Shown here piece by piece: positions 35,091 through 42,606 of a stretch of 64,000 bases of DNA (positions within the stretch are counted from its first letter, which is position 1; each line of letters opens with the position of its first letter). Source of the stretch: Halioglobus japonicus (lineage in GTDB: Bacteria; Pseudomonadota; Gammaproteobacteria; Pseudomonadales; Halieaceae); the NCBI GenBank assembly GCA_902705825.1, contig CACSIL010000053.1, positions 1 to 64,000 of the forward strand, in the 5' to 3' direction. The notes beneath the pieces are model-generated. The model had not been told where the DNA came from and did no database searches. It saw nothing but the letters and a program-made list of their open reading frames with translations. The position numbers and the translations under genes were made by a program.

Positions 35091-35951
35091 CTATTCGCTC
35101 GGTTTGCCTGAGAATCTATTCTTCACCCATTTCCATCCGTAAATAACAGGCAGAAAGACGAGGAACCACAATTTTTTAGCGAAAATTGCAGCAAGGGCCA
35201 AAAACCCCGCCTTGGCTAAAGCTTTACCCGTCGCGAGTTTATAGACCAAGGCTCCGACACCCGCCGCCGCTACCTTATCGCTACCTGGTATATAGTCTGC
35301 GTATTGAAAACCCTCTTTATAGCTATAGTTGGCCAGCACAGGTTCAAGTGCGACTTCTGCACTTGAGAATTGTTCTGGTGATCCAATCCACAGTATTTCG
35401 GTATAACCTTCACGACCAAGTTTCAGTGCCTTTGCATTGATAAATTCATTTTGATTATCATCGTGGCCCGCTATTGCCCAATAGACCGTATTATTGGTTT
35501 TATCTAAATGCGGATCTTGAGCCCAGGCATCAACATAGAGGTTTGGGTAGCCTTCACCTCGTTGTTTATTGGCCTCTCTAGTCCCTTCTTGTATTTCTTC
35601 TAGCATCTTTGCCTTGTCGATATTGTCATCCCAATCATCTTGAGTGAGATAGCCGACCTCATTGATCGTATATATGACCTGGGAATCTACTTCTGGCCCT
35701 TGCACTCTCAAAATGGCTGCATCTGGACTGTAGCTTCTATGACCCTGCATAATGAACATGTATTCAGCAGCTTCTTGTCCGGTGATAAGGAAATCATTTT
35801 CAGTCGTTTTAATAACAGCTTTATTGTCGGCGATTGAATAGTTGTCGGGGGTCTCCTTCCAGTTAAGTGCGCGCAGCTTAGTAATATCGTCATCTTGTGC
35901 TGAAACAGCATGAGCAAATACTAAAGACAAAAACACCATTAAAAATTTCAT
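35091..35951 (-). CDS. DUF2167-like membrane protein
   Basis: 286 residues. A signal peptide (FLMVFLSLVFAHAVSA) leads to a soluble domain with the DUF2167-type blocks TQDDWDDNIDKAKMLEEIQ, YVDAWAQDPHLDKTNNTVYW and KALKLGREGYTEILWIGSP. The C-terminus has one or two membrane segments (GFLALAAIFAKKLWFLVFLP) and a basic tail. The family is found in many bacteria with no known function. The ATG at 35951 has AAGGAG before it. It is the largest gene in the left part of the cassette array. Confidence 0.72.
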   Translation of the reverse strand: MKFLMVFLSLVFAHAVSAQDDDITKLRALNWKETPDNYSIADNKAVIKTTENDFLITGQEAAEYMFIMQGHRSYSPDAAILRVQGPEVDSQVIYTINEVGYLTQDDWDDNIDKAKMLEEIQEGTREANKQRGEGYPNLYVDAWAQDPHLDKTNNTVYWAIAGHDDNQNEFINAKALKLGREGYTEILWIGSPEQFSSAEVALEPVLANYSYKEGFQYADYIPGSDKVAAAGVGALVYKLATGKALAKAGFLALAAIFAKKLWFLVFLPVIYGWKWVKNRFSGKPSE

Positions 35952-35961
35952 TATCACTCCT

Positions 35962-36030
35962 TGTCTAATGTAGATTCCGTTCTTCTCGTGATGATAAAGC
36001 CGTAACTAACAGCAATACCTTGTTACCTGC
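35962..36030 (-). repeat. attC-like site, weak
   Basis: Right end CCTTGTTACC contains the stop of the VOC gene. No convincing paired left arm; called mainly from the position and stop overlap. Confidence 0.3.
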
Positions 36031-36421
36031 GTGCCGGTTGATGGAATTCGATAACGTCGCCATCAGGGTCTCTAATAAAGAAGAATCTTGCACCTTCTAA
36101 TTGCACTTGGCCAGTAATCGCCATACCCATTGCTTCGATCTTTTGTTCTGCCGAACCGTAATCGGATATTTCCGAACCTACATGAGTGTCACCAGAGAGC
36201 TTGATTGAGTTGTCCATAAGCACATTGTTCTTTGGTGCCTCATCTGAAGCATTCAGTATCAAATTGATGTTTACCCCTGACGGATGCTCAAAGATTGCTG
36301 CCGGCTCTGGACCTACCGAGCCAGCAAGAAACACGAAGCGGAGCTTTTCGTAGAAGTTTCTAGATATATCCAGGCACCTAACTCTCAAGCCAATATGATG
36401 AACGCTTGTTATCTCTTTCAT
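36023..36421 (-). CDS. VOC (glyoxalase/bleomycin-resistance-like) protein
   Basis: 132 residues with the vicinal-oxygen-chelate fold: the N-terminal metal histidine in TSVHHIGLRVRCLD, a middle AIFEHPSGVNINLIL strand, and the C-terminal glutamate in FIRDPDGDVIEFHQP. Members range from glyoxalases to dioxygenases and antibiotic-binding proteins; this one cannot be assigned. A cassette gene: its stop codon lies in the attC-like core to its left. Confidence 0.82.
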   Translation of the reverse strand: MKEITSVHHIGLRVRCLDISRNFYEKLRFVFLAGSVGPEPAAIFEHPSGVNINLILNASDEAPKNNVLMDNSIKLSGDTHVGSEISDYGSAEQKIEAMGMAITGQVQLEGARFFFIRDPDGDVIEFHQPARR

Positions 36422-36539
36422 GACGACTCACATATTGCATGAGGGTAGCTAGAGCCAGAGGCCAGGGTACATGTGCAACGTAGCGAAACCCACAGAAAAC
36501 GACGGCGGCTTAAACGTCTGTGTGTATTCTTGATGACGT

Positions 36540-37154
36540 CTATTTAGGCTTTTCCTCACGAGAGAGCATTGCCATGTATTTTACAAAACGTCTTTGTCTG
36601 GTTTCGGGTTTCTTTGCGCTTGTTAAGCCATAAGCAATAACATAACGGCTCGATTTATTAAGAGTAGCAAAAAAGTGGTGTGCTATCGGTTGATTTTGCA
36701 GTGCCGCGATGAAATCCGAGGGCACTTCCATCTTGCTCACCACATAAGCATTTTCCCAGCGACCGTCTGCCTTCGCTGCACGCACATGCACAAGTCCGGG
36801 TTCGGTCATCCGGTCTTCCTTTATCAAACGCTCAACATGCTCAGTATTTCTTTTAGACCAGTTGCTTCGTGCTGTTCTTGGAGTTATGCGCTGAAGATAT
36901 GCCTGGTCATCAAGTGACTTTTTTACGCCGTCTATCCAGCCCCAGCATAGAATCTCTACCACTACATCATTCCAGGTAACACTTTGGATCTCTGTGTTCT
37001 TTTTATAGATTTTTATCCACAACTCTTTTTCTGTCGCGTGATTCGTCTTCAGCCATTCACCAAGATCGCTTGGTGTTGCAAATGACTTGATGCTCGATGG
37101 GTCTACTTCAGGCATCAGAGTGGGCGATCTACCGCATACCCAATTTTTATGCAT
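36540..37154 (-). CDS. YdeI/OmpD-associated (OmdA) family protein
   Basis: 204 residues (191 if started at the ATG at 37115, where family similarity begins). Blocks FATPSDLGEWLKTNHATEKE, LWIKIYKKN, EILCWGWIDGVKKSLDD and TPRTARSNWSKRNTEHVERL are typical of the YdeI/OmdA family, implicated in cationic-peptide and envelope stress resistance in enteric bacteria. The start at 37154 overlaps the previous gene's end by 8 bp, and no attC separates them, so the two genes share one cassette. I could not see a clear attC on its 3' side (36422-36539). Confidence 0.8.
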   Translation of the reverse strand: MHKNWVCGRSPTLMPEVDPSSIKSFATPSDLGEWLKTNHATEKELWIKIYKKNTEIQSVTWNDVVVEILCWGWIDGVKKSLDDQAYLQRITPRTARSNWSKRNTEHVERLIKEDRMTEPGLVHVRAAKADGRWENAYVVSKMEVPSDFIAALQNQPIAHHFFATLNKSSRYVIAYGLTSAKKPETRQRRFVKYMAMLSREEKPK

Positions 37155-37710
37155 CTTTGTGCAACTTCACGAGAGATACCCTTCCATCCGACACTAACCA
37201 GGTGGCATATGACGTGCCGACATAGAGGGGAATTGTGTTGAGTTGACTTTGAACCACATGGAACTCGTTGGGATAAGGGTCTAATGATGTAACATACATC
37301 GCCGCCGCGTCCTCTTTGGGTTCCCCTAAGTCGATGCAGCCATTAGTGGAAGAAGCAATATTGAGAGTGTCTGCGACGCCGCCATCAATTTTGGTGACGA
37401 AATGACGGCCTATAATGACGCTCCTGGAAATACTGTTCGCTGCTACCAGATACAGCAAACTTTCTCCGCCATGCTCAATCGTGTAAGCGGTATAGGAATA
37501 ATTGGGGCACTCAATAGCTGACAGAGAATTCTCAAGTTCGCGATAGTTATTCAATGCTTCGAGCTCATACTTATCCTTGGACTTGATCTTTTCCAGAAGA
37601 AGCTTTGCATGTGCCTCAACCTCTTGAATCTCTTGTTGATAATTGTCTGGCGTGTCTGCCCAGATAAAGTTAGAAAAACAAGCCAATACAGTGAGGGGTA
37701 GTATTCGCAT
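37147..37710 (-). CDS. Secreted hypothetical protein
   Basis: 187 residues. A signal peptide (ILPLTVLACFSNFIWA) is followed by a charged helical segment rich in E and K (EIQEVEAHAKLLLEKIKSKD) and a beta-rich domain. No family is recognised. The ATG at 37710 has AGGAG six bases upstream; upstream in-frame codons include attC sequence and are unlikely to be coding. It overlaps the YdeI-like gene by 8 bp, the reverse of the usual one-gene cassette. Confidence 0.65.
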   Translation of the reverse strand: MRILPLTVLACFSNFIWADTPDNYQQEIQEVEAHAKLLLEKIKSKDKYELEALNNYRELENSLSAIECPNYSYTAYTIEHGGESLLYLVAANSISRSVIIGRHFVTKIDGGVADTLNIASSTNGCIDLGEPKEDAAAMYVTSLDPYPNEFHVVQSQLNTIPLYVGTSYATWLVSDGRVSLVKLHKDA

Positions 37711-37722
37711 GATGTCTCCTGA

Positions 37723-37799
37723 AGCTAAATGCTGCAAGCGAAGGCGCGCGTGAGCGAGTCCAGCCCGTAGGCCGTTTGTACCTTGTCTTGTTAAGTTGC
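37723..37799 (-). repeat. attC-like site, moderate
   Basis: Right end CTTGTTAAG with an inner CCTTG-TCTTG arm that can pair with CAAGCGAAGG on the left (8 of 10). The left core TAAC is not conserved. It separates the SnoaL-like cassette from the secreted-protein cassette. Confidence 0.5.
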
Positions 37800-37830
37800 G
37801 CCGGCACATAGGTTTAAGGCATTTGTACAA

Positions 37831-38274
37831 CTACCCAAAGACGTCCATCGTGCCAACGGTTGCCCGATTATCTTTTACCCGACGCTTTAGGAGCCAGCTG
37901 CCGTCCAGGCGTACCCATTCGTCAAAGTACTCCCCTAATGTTCTGAAGGTTAGATTGGATTTCTCATCTTTGCCCAAGTGCATATCACTTACATAGGACT
38001 GACTTGTCGCTGTATCACCATCGACATATATGACAACGTTACCAATAAGATGCTGTGTTGTGCCACACGCTTCTAGAAACGGTCGAATAAAATTGACTAT
38101 TTCTCTCTTCCCTACAATCTCACCCTTGCCAAGATTGGCTCTGGCATCATCCGCTAGTAGTTTCTCTAGGGCTTCCCAATCACGTTGATCCATTGCTCGA
38201 GCGAACGACATTATCTGTCGGTAGATTTCGCGCTCTGCAAATAATATTTCTAGATTCAATGTACTGAGCTCCAT
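37831..38274 (-). CDS. SnoaL-like (NTF2-fold) protein
   Basis: 147 residues of the NTF2/SnoaL cone fold: YRQIMSFARAMDQRDWEALE with DDARANLG, then a strand rich segment (TTQHLIGNVVIYVDGDTATS) and WLLKRRV near the end. Fold members include ketosteroid isomerase, polyketide cyclases and dehydratases, so a reaction cannot be given. A cassette gene; the sequence just upstream of its start (AGCTAACGC at 38279) looks like an attC core of the preceding cassette. Confidence 0.72.
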   Translation of the reverse strand: MELSTLNLEILFAEREIYRQIMSFARAMDQRDWEALEKLLADDARANLGKGEIVGKREIVNFIRPFLEACGTTQHLIGNVVIYVDGDTATSQSYVSDMHLGKDEKSNLTFRTLGEYFDEWVRLDGSWLLKRRVKDNRATVGTMDVFG

Positions 38275-38278
38275 TAAG

Positions 38279-38482
38279 TCAGCTAACGCTCACGTAAAAT
38301 AAACATTGTAAGCGCATTACCTTTCACGTACTTGTCGAGTGTTTTGGTCATACAAACAGAATGGGCCAGAGCCCCTTGATCCAAATGTACCCTCATAGCC
38401 ATATTCAACTTTGATGACAAAAGGAGGCGGTGGCTACTGCGCACTTTCCGCTGGGCTCAATGGGCAATAGTTGTTTAGTTTG
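38279..38482 (-). repeat. Possible degenerate or long attC
   Basis: A good left core (GCTAACGC at 38280-38287) is followed 190 bp later by a weak right core (TTGTTTAG) near the stop of the next gene. The length is above the usual attC range (about 57-140 bp), so part of this may be non-coding cassette sequence. No gene seen here. Confidence 0.3.
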
Positions 38483-38486
38483 CACT

Positions 38487-38969
38487 CTATATCTCTAAGA
38501 ATCTCATGGTAGGCCCGATAGAATGCTCTTTGCATGGGTTTGTTCTGCGCATATGCCAGCGCCAATGACCATCGTAACTATCTTGCAGATGCCAAAGTGC
38601 ACTAATTTCATTTTCGTTTTTGTAAGACCACAATACCATTTTAAGATCATTAACTATGTCGGTTATGTCGGTTATGTCGTCAACGGCATCACCCGTAAGC
38701 AGCTCAGACTCAGCGACATTCTCTGTCACATCTTTCGGTGTGTTGTAATAACCCCAATTTGGAAATCTCTCTTCTGCTGCTTTGCGAATAGTCGGATAAT
38801 CATTTTCAGGAATATCCACTCCATCAAAGCCACCATCGGGATTAACTCCGTGCATTTCCACTGCTAGATAATCAAGAAGGTAAACAACTCTGGACTCATT
38901 CCTATCAGCGGAGCCTGTGCCGATTTCAACGATATGTATTAGTTCTTCTATTGCTGACCAGATGTCCAT
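38487..38969 (-). CDS. DUF5063-like protein
   Basis: 160 residues, acidic. The segment TGDAVDDITDITDIVNDLKM followed by ALWHLQDSYDGHWRWHMRR closely follows the DUF5063 pattern (GDAxDDLxDIxxDL ... AxWxxxxxFxxHWGxH). No function is known for this family. The ITD-ITD doublet is encoded by a short perfect repeat (GTCGGTTAT twice on the plus strand near 38660), so a small expansion has probably occurred. It is a single-gene cassette with a clear attC upstream. Confidence 0.7.
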   Translation of the reverse strand: MDIWSAIEELIHIVEIGTGSADRNESRVVYLLDYLAVEMHGVNPDGGFDGVDIPENDYPTIRKAAEERFPNWGYYNTPKDVTENVAESELLTGDAVDDITDITDIVNDLKMVLWSYKNENEISALWHLQDSYDGHWRWHMRRTNPCKEHSIGPTMRFLEI

Positions 38970-38980
38970 ACTCGATTATG

Positions 38981-39068
38981 TATAACGTCTACCGCGGCGG
39001 CGTGGGAACCGCGCAGCGGTTTTTGCGTCCGGCCCCGCAGGGCGTCTTTTCACTGCTTTGTTAGCTGC
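38981..39068 (-). repeat. attC site
   Basis: Left core ATAACGTCT and right core CTTTGTTAGC bound an ~88-nt GC-rich segment with inner palindromic stretches (e.g. around CCGCGCAGCGG). Its position right after the DUF1801 gene's stop codon agrees with a cassette end. Confidence 0.75.
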
Positions 39069-39070
39069 TT

Positions 39071-39448
39071 CTAGCACCCGATGTCATTCCCTTCTTTAAA
39101 CAAGAAGATCGCTTGCTGAATGAATTCCTCAATACGCGTGTTGGAAATAACCTTTGTTTTTGTAAACCGGATACAACCTTTTCCAATATTTAAACCCGCC
39201 AGGAGACCCCCGGTAGGGTCAATCTTCTTTGTATTACCACAGTATAAACTCACATACCCTCTTTGAGCGTTCAGGTGGAATAGGACTGAGTTGTTCAACT
39301 TGAAACATAGCATCTTGTAGTTAATGGTTTCTTGAATTGCCGAATCCTGCTTCAAAATGATTTCTCTCAATTCCTGCAACTTCTCTTTTCTCCAGTCTAA
39401 AGCAAGAGATTCCATATATTCTAATGGGTTACTGGCATCATATAGCAT
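39071..39448 (-). CDS. DUF1801-family protein
   Basis: 125 residues of the DUF1801/YdhG-like fold: LALDWRKEKLQELREIILKQ, ETINYKMLCFKLNNSVLFHL, YVSLYCGN and CIRFTKTKVISNTRIEEF. Family members include a frataxin-like iron protein (B. subtilis Fra/YdhG), but most have no assigned role. Intact length and all core blocks suggest it is functional. A one-gene cassette ended by the clear attC at 38981. Confidence 0.8.
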   Translation of the reverse strand: MLYDASNPLEYMESLALDWRKEKLQELREIILKQDSAIQETINYKMLCFKLNNSVLFHLNAQRGYVSLYCGNTKKIDPTGGLLAGLNIGKGCIRFTKTKVISNTRIEEFIQQAIFLFKEGNDIGC

Positions 39449-39471
39449 CTGAGGTTTCCCGATTCGTTACA

Positions 39472-39553
39472 GCCAACGTTGCCGGCACTCGCGAGCGGAA
39501 CGCATCCTAGTGATCCCAGCGCATAAGGAGTGCGGTGTGACCGGCCTTACTAT
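39472..39553 (-). repeat. attC-like site, degenerate
   Basis: Left core CCAACG and inner arms GCCGGC.../...GACCGGCC are present, but the right core reads CTTACTA in place of the usual TTGTTA. It contains the TAG stop of the partial GNAT gene. Probably a mutated attC. Confidence 0.4.
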
Positions 39554-39888
39554 GTATTCTCTACCCATGCCCTTGTATGCTCGTCAAATAGTTGATCAGT
39601 GCCACTGCGAGAGAAGCAGTTTTTATGCGTGCCTTCAATCACGAACCCAAAACTCGTAAATAGACTTATTGCTTTCTCATTATCGGCAGCCACGAGTAGT
39701 TCAAGCCGAGAATATCCTTCTACGCAGAGCATACTGAAAACGTTACCAAAGAAATCTCTGCCCAATCCTTTCCCTAGCTCAGTATGCCTGGCTGCCAAAG
39801 AGCCGATGTACGCTGAATGTCGGAGACGACGAGCACACTTTATAACTTTGCATGCGGCGACTATCCCCTGATGACTTTCCTCGATCAA
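39550..39888 (-). CDS. Partial GNAT-family acetyltransferase
   Basis: 112 residues covering the middle and C-terminal half of a GNAT domain: AACKVIKCARRLRHSAYIGS, the acetyl-CoA loop ARHTELGKGLGRDFFGNV, and LELLVAADNEKAISLFTSFG. The N-terminal beta1-alpha2 part is missing. The start used is a TTG with a well-placed GAGGTGG upstream, 17 bp after a 34-codon frame. It may be a truncated gene or a minimal one; acetyltransferase activity is uncertain. Confidence 0.65.
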   Translation of the reverse strand: MIEESHQGIVAACKVIKCARRLRHSAYIGSLAARHTELGKGLGRDFFGNVFSMLCVEGYSRLELLVAADNEKAISLFTSFGFVIEGTHKNCFSRSGTDQLFDEHTRAWVENT

Positions 39889-39905
39889 AAGTATGCCACC
39901 TCAAG

Positions 39906-40010
39906 CTAATTCCGAAGACAGCTATCTATGTTGTAGCCAAGTGTAGCCATTATGGTTATATCAATCCATGTGTAGGTCTCGTCTGGAGTGGTTTGTAAAT
40001 CTCGGCGCAT
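39906..40010 (-). CDS. 34-residue small protein with a motif shared with another cassette
   Basis: The ATG at 40010 has GGAG seven bases upstream and the frame ends at 39906. Its core TYTWIDITIMATLGYNI recurs as TYTWLDVDRMAIFGYNI in the cassette at 48.2 kb, with 84% identity in the 51-nt DNA segment. No family recognised. It could be a small protein, a leader peptide for the following GNAT gene, or conserved 5' cassette DNA that happens to be open. Confidence 0.4.
   Translation of the reverse strand: MRRDLQTTPDETYTWIDITIMATLGYNIDSCLRN
39927..39977 (-). repeat. Shared 51-nt cassette segment, copy 1
   Basis: Aligns without gaps to 48188-48238 with 43 of 51 identical bases. Both begin TATGTTGTAGCCAA and end CCATGTGTAGGT on the plus strand. 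Confidence 0.75.
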
Positions 40011-40032
40011 TATTATCTCCAGTGATTGTAGT

Positions 40033-40081
40033 GCGCTAATGCCGCCGGCGCGGGTGAGCGTACAGGCCGTTCTTGTTACAT
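40033..40081 (-). repeat. attC-like site, short
   Basis: Right core CTTGTTAC contains the TAA stop of the nuclease-like gene. The left core reads CTAATGCC, one change from the norm, giving a site of about 49 nt, shorter than most. Confidence 0.45.
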
Positions 40082-40480
40082 ATCAAAGGCATGGAACGCC
40101 TTAAGAAATGATTTTCGGTCTTGGTGTAAAAACCTTTTGTGCGCCGAATGATTCATGGGTCTTCGGGGCTCCTCAAACGCAGGCATGACATATCCCCAAG
40201 TAGAATTCCTCGCGATGTAGATAACATAGCCAACGTGGCTGCCTTCCCATCGATTCTCAATGATGTGGTCTTCACTTTGGGCATCAATGGTCTTTACTTG
40301 AATGCGATGATAATTGGGGCCATCTGAGACTAGGATATCTGTCTTATGGCCGTGGTCTACGACTGGAGAAAAGACCTGCCAGCCATCGTACATAAGCCAA
40401 CTGACAAGACCATTCTCATAGCTCATGTTTTTGAGCGTTTGATGGGTTCCTTCCGGTGTCTTTGTCTTCCTTATCGGCAA
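40076..40480 (-). CDS. PD-(D/E)XK nuclease-like protein
   Basis: 134 residues. The arrangement SYENGLVSWLMYDGWQVFSP, then GHKTDILVSDGPNYHRIQVK, matches a small PD-(D/E)XK core: a helix with an acidic residue, Asp in KTDILV and the Q-x-K of the following strand. Similar proteins are found as group I intron-associated or archaeal HJC-like nucleases. Whether it cuts DNA is unknown; it could be a defence or mobility function. A cassette gene with its stop in the attC core. Confidence 0.65.
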   Translation of the reverse strand: MPIRKTKTPEGTHQTLKNMSYENGLVSWLMYDGWQVFSPVVDHGHKTDILVSDGPNYHRIQVKTIDAQSEDHIIENRWEGSHVGYVIYIARNSTWGYVMPAFEEPRRPMNHSAHKRFLHQDRKSFLKAFHAFDM

Positions 40481-40537
40481 AGCTTATACCTCGAATACTA
40501 AAATGTGACGTCCGCGTGCTTGATAATAAGTGCGGTC

Positions 40538-40930
40538 CTAGAGGAAATATCCATGCCACCAGGGTCTTTCATCTAAGTATCCATTTATAGTTTTGATCGC
40601 TCCATAACACCTATCTTTTTCTTCCGGAAAATCGAATCCAAGAGCAATCAAATTTATCTTAGCTCTTACCAGTCTTCCTTCTCTTAAAGAATTTATGGCT
40701 ATGATCCCTCGATCAGATTTTCTATTGAGATGCCCTACGAATTCTAGAGCATTATTTCGAGCCTCAGAATAACCGTAGCCCAAAAATAAATTGTGTAATA
40801 ATGGCCAGAACAACAAAAATCCAATAGCTGTTAAAGTATGTCCATTATAGAAAAAGACGCCAGAAGCAATAGGCATTGCCAATGATATTTGACATCGAAA
40901 TCCATGCGGGCTTGTGCCTCTTGCGTACAT
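40538..40930 (-). CDS. Small membrane protein of unknown function
   Basis: 130 residues with about two hydrophobic segments (FFYNGHTLTAIGFLLFWPLL) and a soluble, charged C-terminal half (KINLIALGFDFPEEKDRCYG, ending RPWWHGYFL). No family recognised. No clear attC lies between it and the nuclease-like gene 57 bp away, so they may share one cassette. The start is close to the attC at 40937, as in other cassettes here. Confidence 0.6.
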   Translation of the reverse strand: MYARGTSPHGFRCQISLAMPIASGVFFYNGHTLTAIGFLLFWPLLHNLFLGYGYSEARNNALEFVGHLNRKSDRGIIAINSLREGRLVRAKINLIALGFDFPEEKDRCYGAIKTINGYLDERPWWHGYFL

Positions 40931-40936
40931 TCTCCA

Positions 40937-41017
40937 CCTAACGCCCAGCTTTGGGGCGGGCTACGCAGTAGGCCGTCCCAGCAGGCGTGGCCTGCGCCAA
41001 CAGCGTCTTGTTATGGC
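40937..41017 (-). repeat. attC site, near-identical to that at 45363
   Basis: CCTAACGC left core, CTTGTTATGG right core, inner GCAGGC/GCCTGC palindrome. Differs from the attC at 45363 at only about four of 75 positions. Confidence 0.85.
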
Positions 41018-41044
41018 TCTTTGACCACCGCATTCCGATTACGC

Positions 41045-41554
41045 TCATTCGCTTAACGACTCTAGCTCAGAGGGACGATTCAGTAGTTTCAGAGCCGCAT
41101 CCAGTTCATAGACCTCTTTGGGGAAATCGTTCCCACCGATAGAAGGGAATGTGACTGAAACATCTGGATTTTTCCACAGCGAAATAACGTAGTGCGTATA
41201 TCCTGGGCCACTTTTCCCCTCGTTGGTGGGAGATGTATTCGATATGATATCTATTACCATGCGAAGTATCGATTTGTAGGTTTCTTCAGAATAATTGGTT
41301 TCGAAATGATGGTTTTTTGCCTCCTCGTGAAACGCATCCCAATCCAGCTCACCGTCTTTAGAGGGAGGAAAAGGTATATCACCAAGCCAAACTGCTTCCC
41401 CGGACGGGTAGAAGGTGACCGTATAATTATCATGGCTCATTATCGTGATTTTGGGTTGAGTCGCATAGGAGATTGTTAATTCTTGCGCAGTAGAGTTGAT
41501 CGAAAGGGTTAGAAAAAGACCCAGACCAAAACGAATAAGTCTACTAGTTGGCAT
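41045..41554 (-). CDS. Secreted hypothetical protein
   Basis: 169 residues. A basic N-terminus and hydrophobic core (LIRFGLGLFLTLSINSTAQ) form a signal peptide ending near AQE. The mature protein has VTFYPSGEAVWLGDIPF and YTHYVISLWKNPDVSVTFPS segments, beta-rich. No family recognised. It is the only gene of its cassette; the attC on its left is a near copy of the one after the AIPR gene. Confidence 0.65.
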   Translation of the reverse strand: MPTSRLIRFGLGLFLTLSINSTAQELTISYATQPKITIMSHDNYTVTFYPSGEAVWLGDIPFPPSKDGELDWDAFHEEAKNHHFETNYSEETYKSILRMVIDIISNTSPTNEGKSGPGYTHYVISLWKNPDVSVTFPSIGGNDFPKEVYELDAALKLLNRPSELESLSE

Positions 41555-41566
41555 ATCCTCTTCCTC

Positions 41567-41672
41567 CGTAACGCGCTTATGGCAGGGGTATGCCCTGAAT
41601 CAAGTCTCTGCTTTGATTCGATAACGCAATTCGATTTTCACCATAACGCACTGGCGCGGCTTGTTAGGCGGT
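41567..41672 (-). repeat. attC site
   Basis: GTAACGCGC on the left pairs with GCGCGGCTTGTTA on the right. An inner stem GAATCAAG/CTTTGATTC adds to the fold. About 106 nt; the stop codon of the next gene lies in the right core. Confidence 0.75.
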
Positions 41673-42071
41673 CTCTGGTGCATACTTTGATAAGCCTCTG
41701 TTCCAAGTGCTTCGACTGAAGAAACAGATACATGAGACCCAGAATACAGGAAGCAACAATACCAGCATTGAGCTCACCACACTGTGTGCTCGCATCTTGC
41801 CTTCTGGAACCTGCATGCTAAAGCCGACTATTAGTGCAAGTATCGTAGGGTAAACGAGCAATGTACCTACAACCTTCCAAGCTATATCCGATATTGGAAT
41901 CTGATGACCTCTTTTGAACATCTGAATTCTGGCTCTGTCCATGGGTAGAAAAAGCGTTAGGAATAGAATTAGTAAGGTAAGGGGCTTGTAGATCCACCAT
42001 AGTGACACAGCTAGAAGAATTAGTCCTAGCATCCATCGAATGTAGATTCTTGTATATTCGAAGTAACTCAT
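41664..42071 (-). CDS. Multi-pass membrane protein of unknown function
   Basis: 135 residues with four hydrophobic segments (WMLGLILLAVSLWWIYKPL, LTLLILFLTLFLPM, VVGTLLVYPTILALIVGF and MLVLLLPVFWVSCICFF). No family recognised. Its ATG lies only 8 bp from the attC at 42077, so its ribosome binding site (AGGCG) falls in the attC core, a typical compact cassette. The TAA stop is in the attC on the other side. Confidence 0.65.
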   Translation of the reverse strand: MSYFEYTRIYIRWMLGLILLAVSLWWIYKPLTLLILFLTLFLPMDRARIQMFKRGHQIPISDIAWKVVGTLLVYPTILALIVGFSMQVPEGKMRAHSVVSSMLVLLLPVFWVSCICFFSRSTWNRGLSKYAPETA

Positions 42072-42076
42072 GTGAA

Positions 42077-42178
42077 CGCCTAACGCTTGAGTTCAGAGGC
42101 GTTTGAGGCGATGACTTTTTTTGCGATAGCAAAAAATGGCAGCGAGTCAAACGTCCTTTGCAACGAATTGTTAGGCGA
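42077..42178 (-). repeat. attC site, resembling aadA-type 59-base elements
   Basis: Left arm TAACGCTTGAGTT and right arm AACGAATTGTTAGGC are the same outer arms as in attC sites of class 1 integron aadA cassettes, which end and begin in this way. The inner loop is different and longer. The pairing of GCTTGAGTT-like and AACGAATTG-like arms with the usual mismatches is clear. Confidence 0.85.
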
Positions 42179-42578
42179 CACGTTGCTTGAAACTTCCAGT
42201 TTTGTGTAGAAGAAACAGCACGATAGATAACTCTACTAGCTCAATAAGAATATATTCTACTTGTGTCTGCGTCATGCTTTCAGTAATGAAAGAGCCAACG
42301 ATTCTAAACACTATAAAACAAAGCAAGATGACGCTTGCGAGAATTAATGACGGCCCTGGAGATTTGAGGACTACGGCTAGCAAGGACATCGCTGCCCCAA
42401 TACCCACCATTAAGCTTGAATAAATTAGTATGAAAGCGACTTTGCCGTCGGTGCCAGTTGCGGCAAGCCCGATGCGATCAAGTTTTGCATCAATATTGAG
42501 AGCTGCATTGATGCCTGAGAACACGAAATAAATGCTTAGCAAAGCGCATACTATTTTTGAGATGGTTTGGAAATTCAT
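42171..42578 (-). CDS. DUF4345-like membrane protein
   Basis: 135 residues with four hydrophobic segments. The start SKIVCALLSIYFVFSGINAA and the later RIGLAATGTDGKVAFILIYS have the order expected of DUF4345-like proteins, but the match is loose. Function unknown. A one-gene cassette with its TAA in the aadA-like attC at 42077; on the 5' side the sequence GCCTAACGA marks a broken attC next to an IS. Confidence 0.6.
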   Translation of the reverse strand: MNFQTISKIVCALLSIYFVFSGINAALNIDAKLDRIGLAATGTDGKVAFILIYSSLMVGIGAAMSLLAVVLKSPGPSLILASVILLCFIVFRIVGSFITESMTQTQVEYILIELVELSIVLFLLHKTGSFKQRVA

Positions 42579-42594
42579 ATGGTGTGTCTGTGTT

Positions 42595-42602
42595 GCCTAA
42601 CG
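42595..42602 (-). repeat. Isolated attC half-site next to an IS
   Basis: GCCTAACG, an attC core end, is cut off from any partner by the IS1182-type element starting 5 bp later. Confidence 0.5.
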
Positions 42603-42606
42603 AGAC

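Noticed and set aside
36422-36539. attC between the YdeI-like and VOC genes
   Set aside because: There are GCAACG and AAACG elements, but no TTGTTA-type core or paired arms.
38650-38680. Short tandem GTCGGTTAT repeats as a regulatory or phase-variation tract
   Set aside because: Only two to three units, within a coding region and in frame (ITD repeats), with no sign of variation.
40481-40537. attC between the nuclease-like gene and the small membrane protein
   Set aside because: No TAAC or GTTA cores with paired arms; the two genes may share a cassette.
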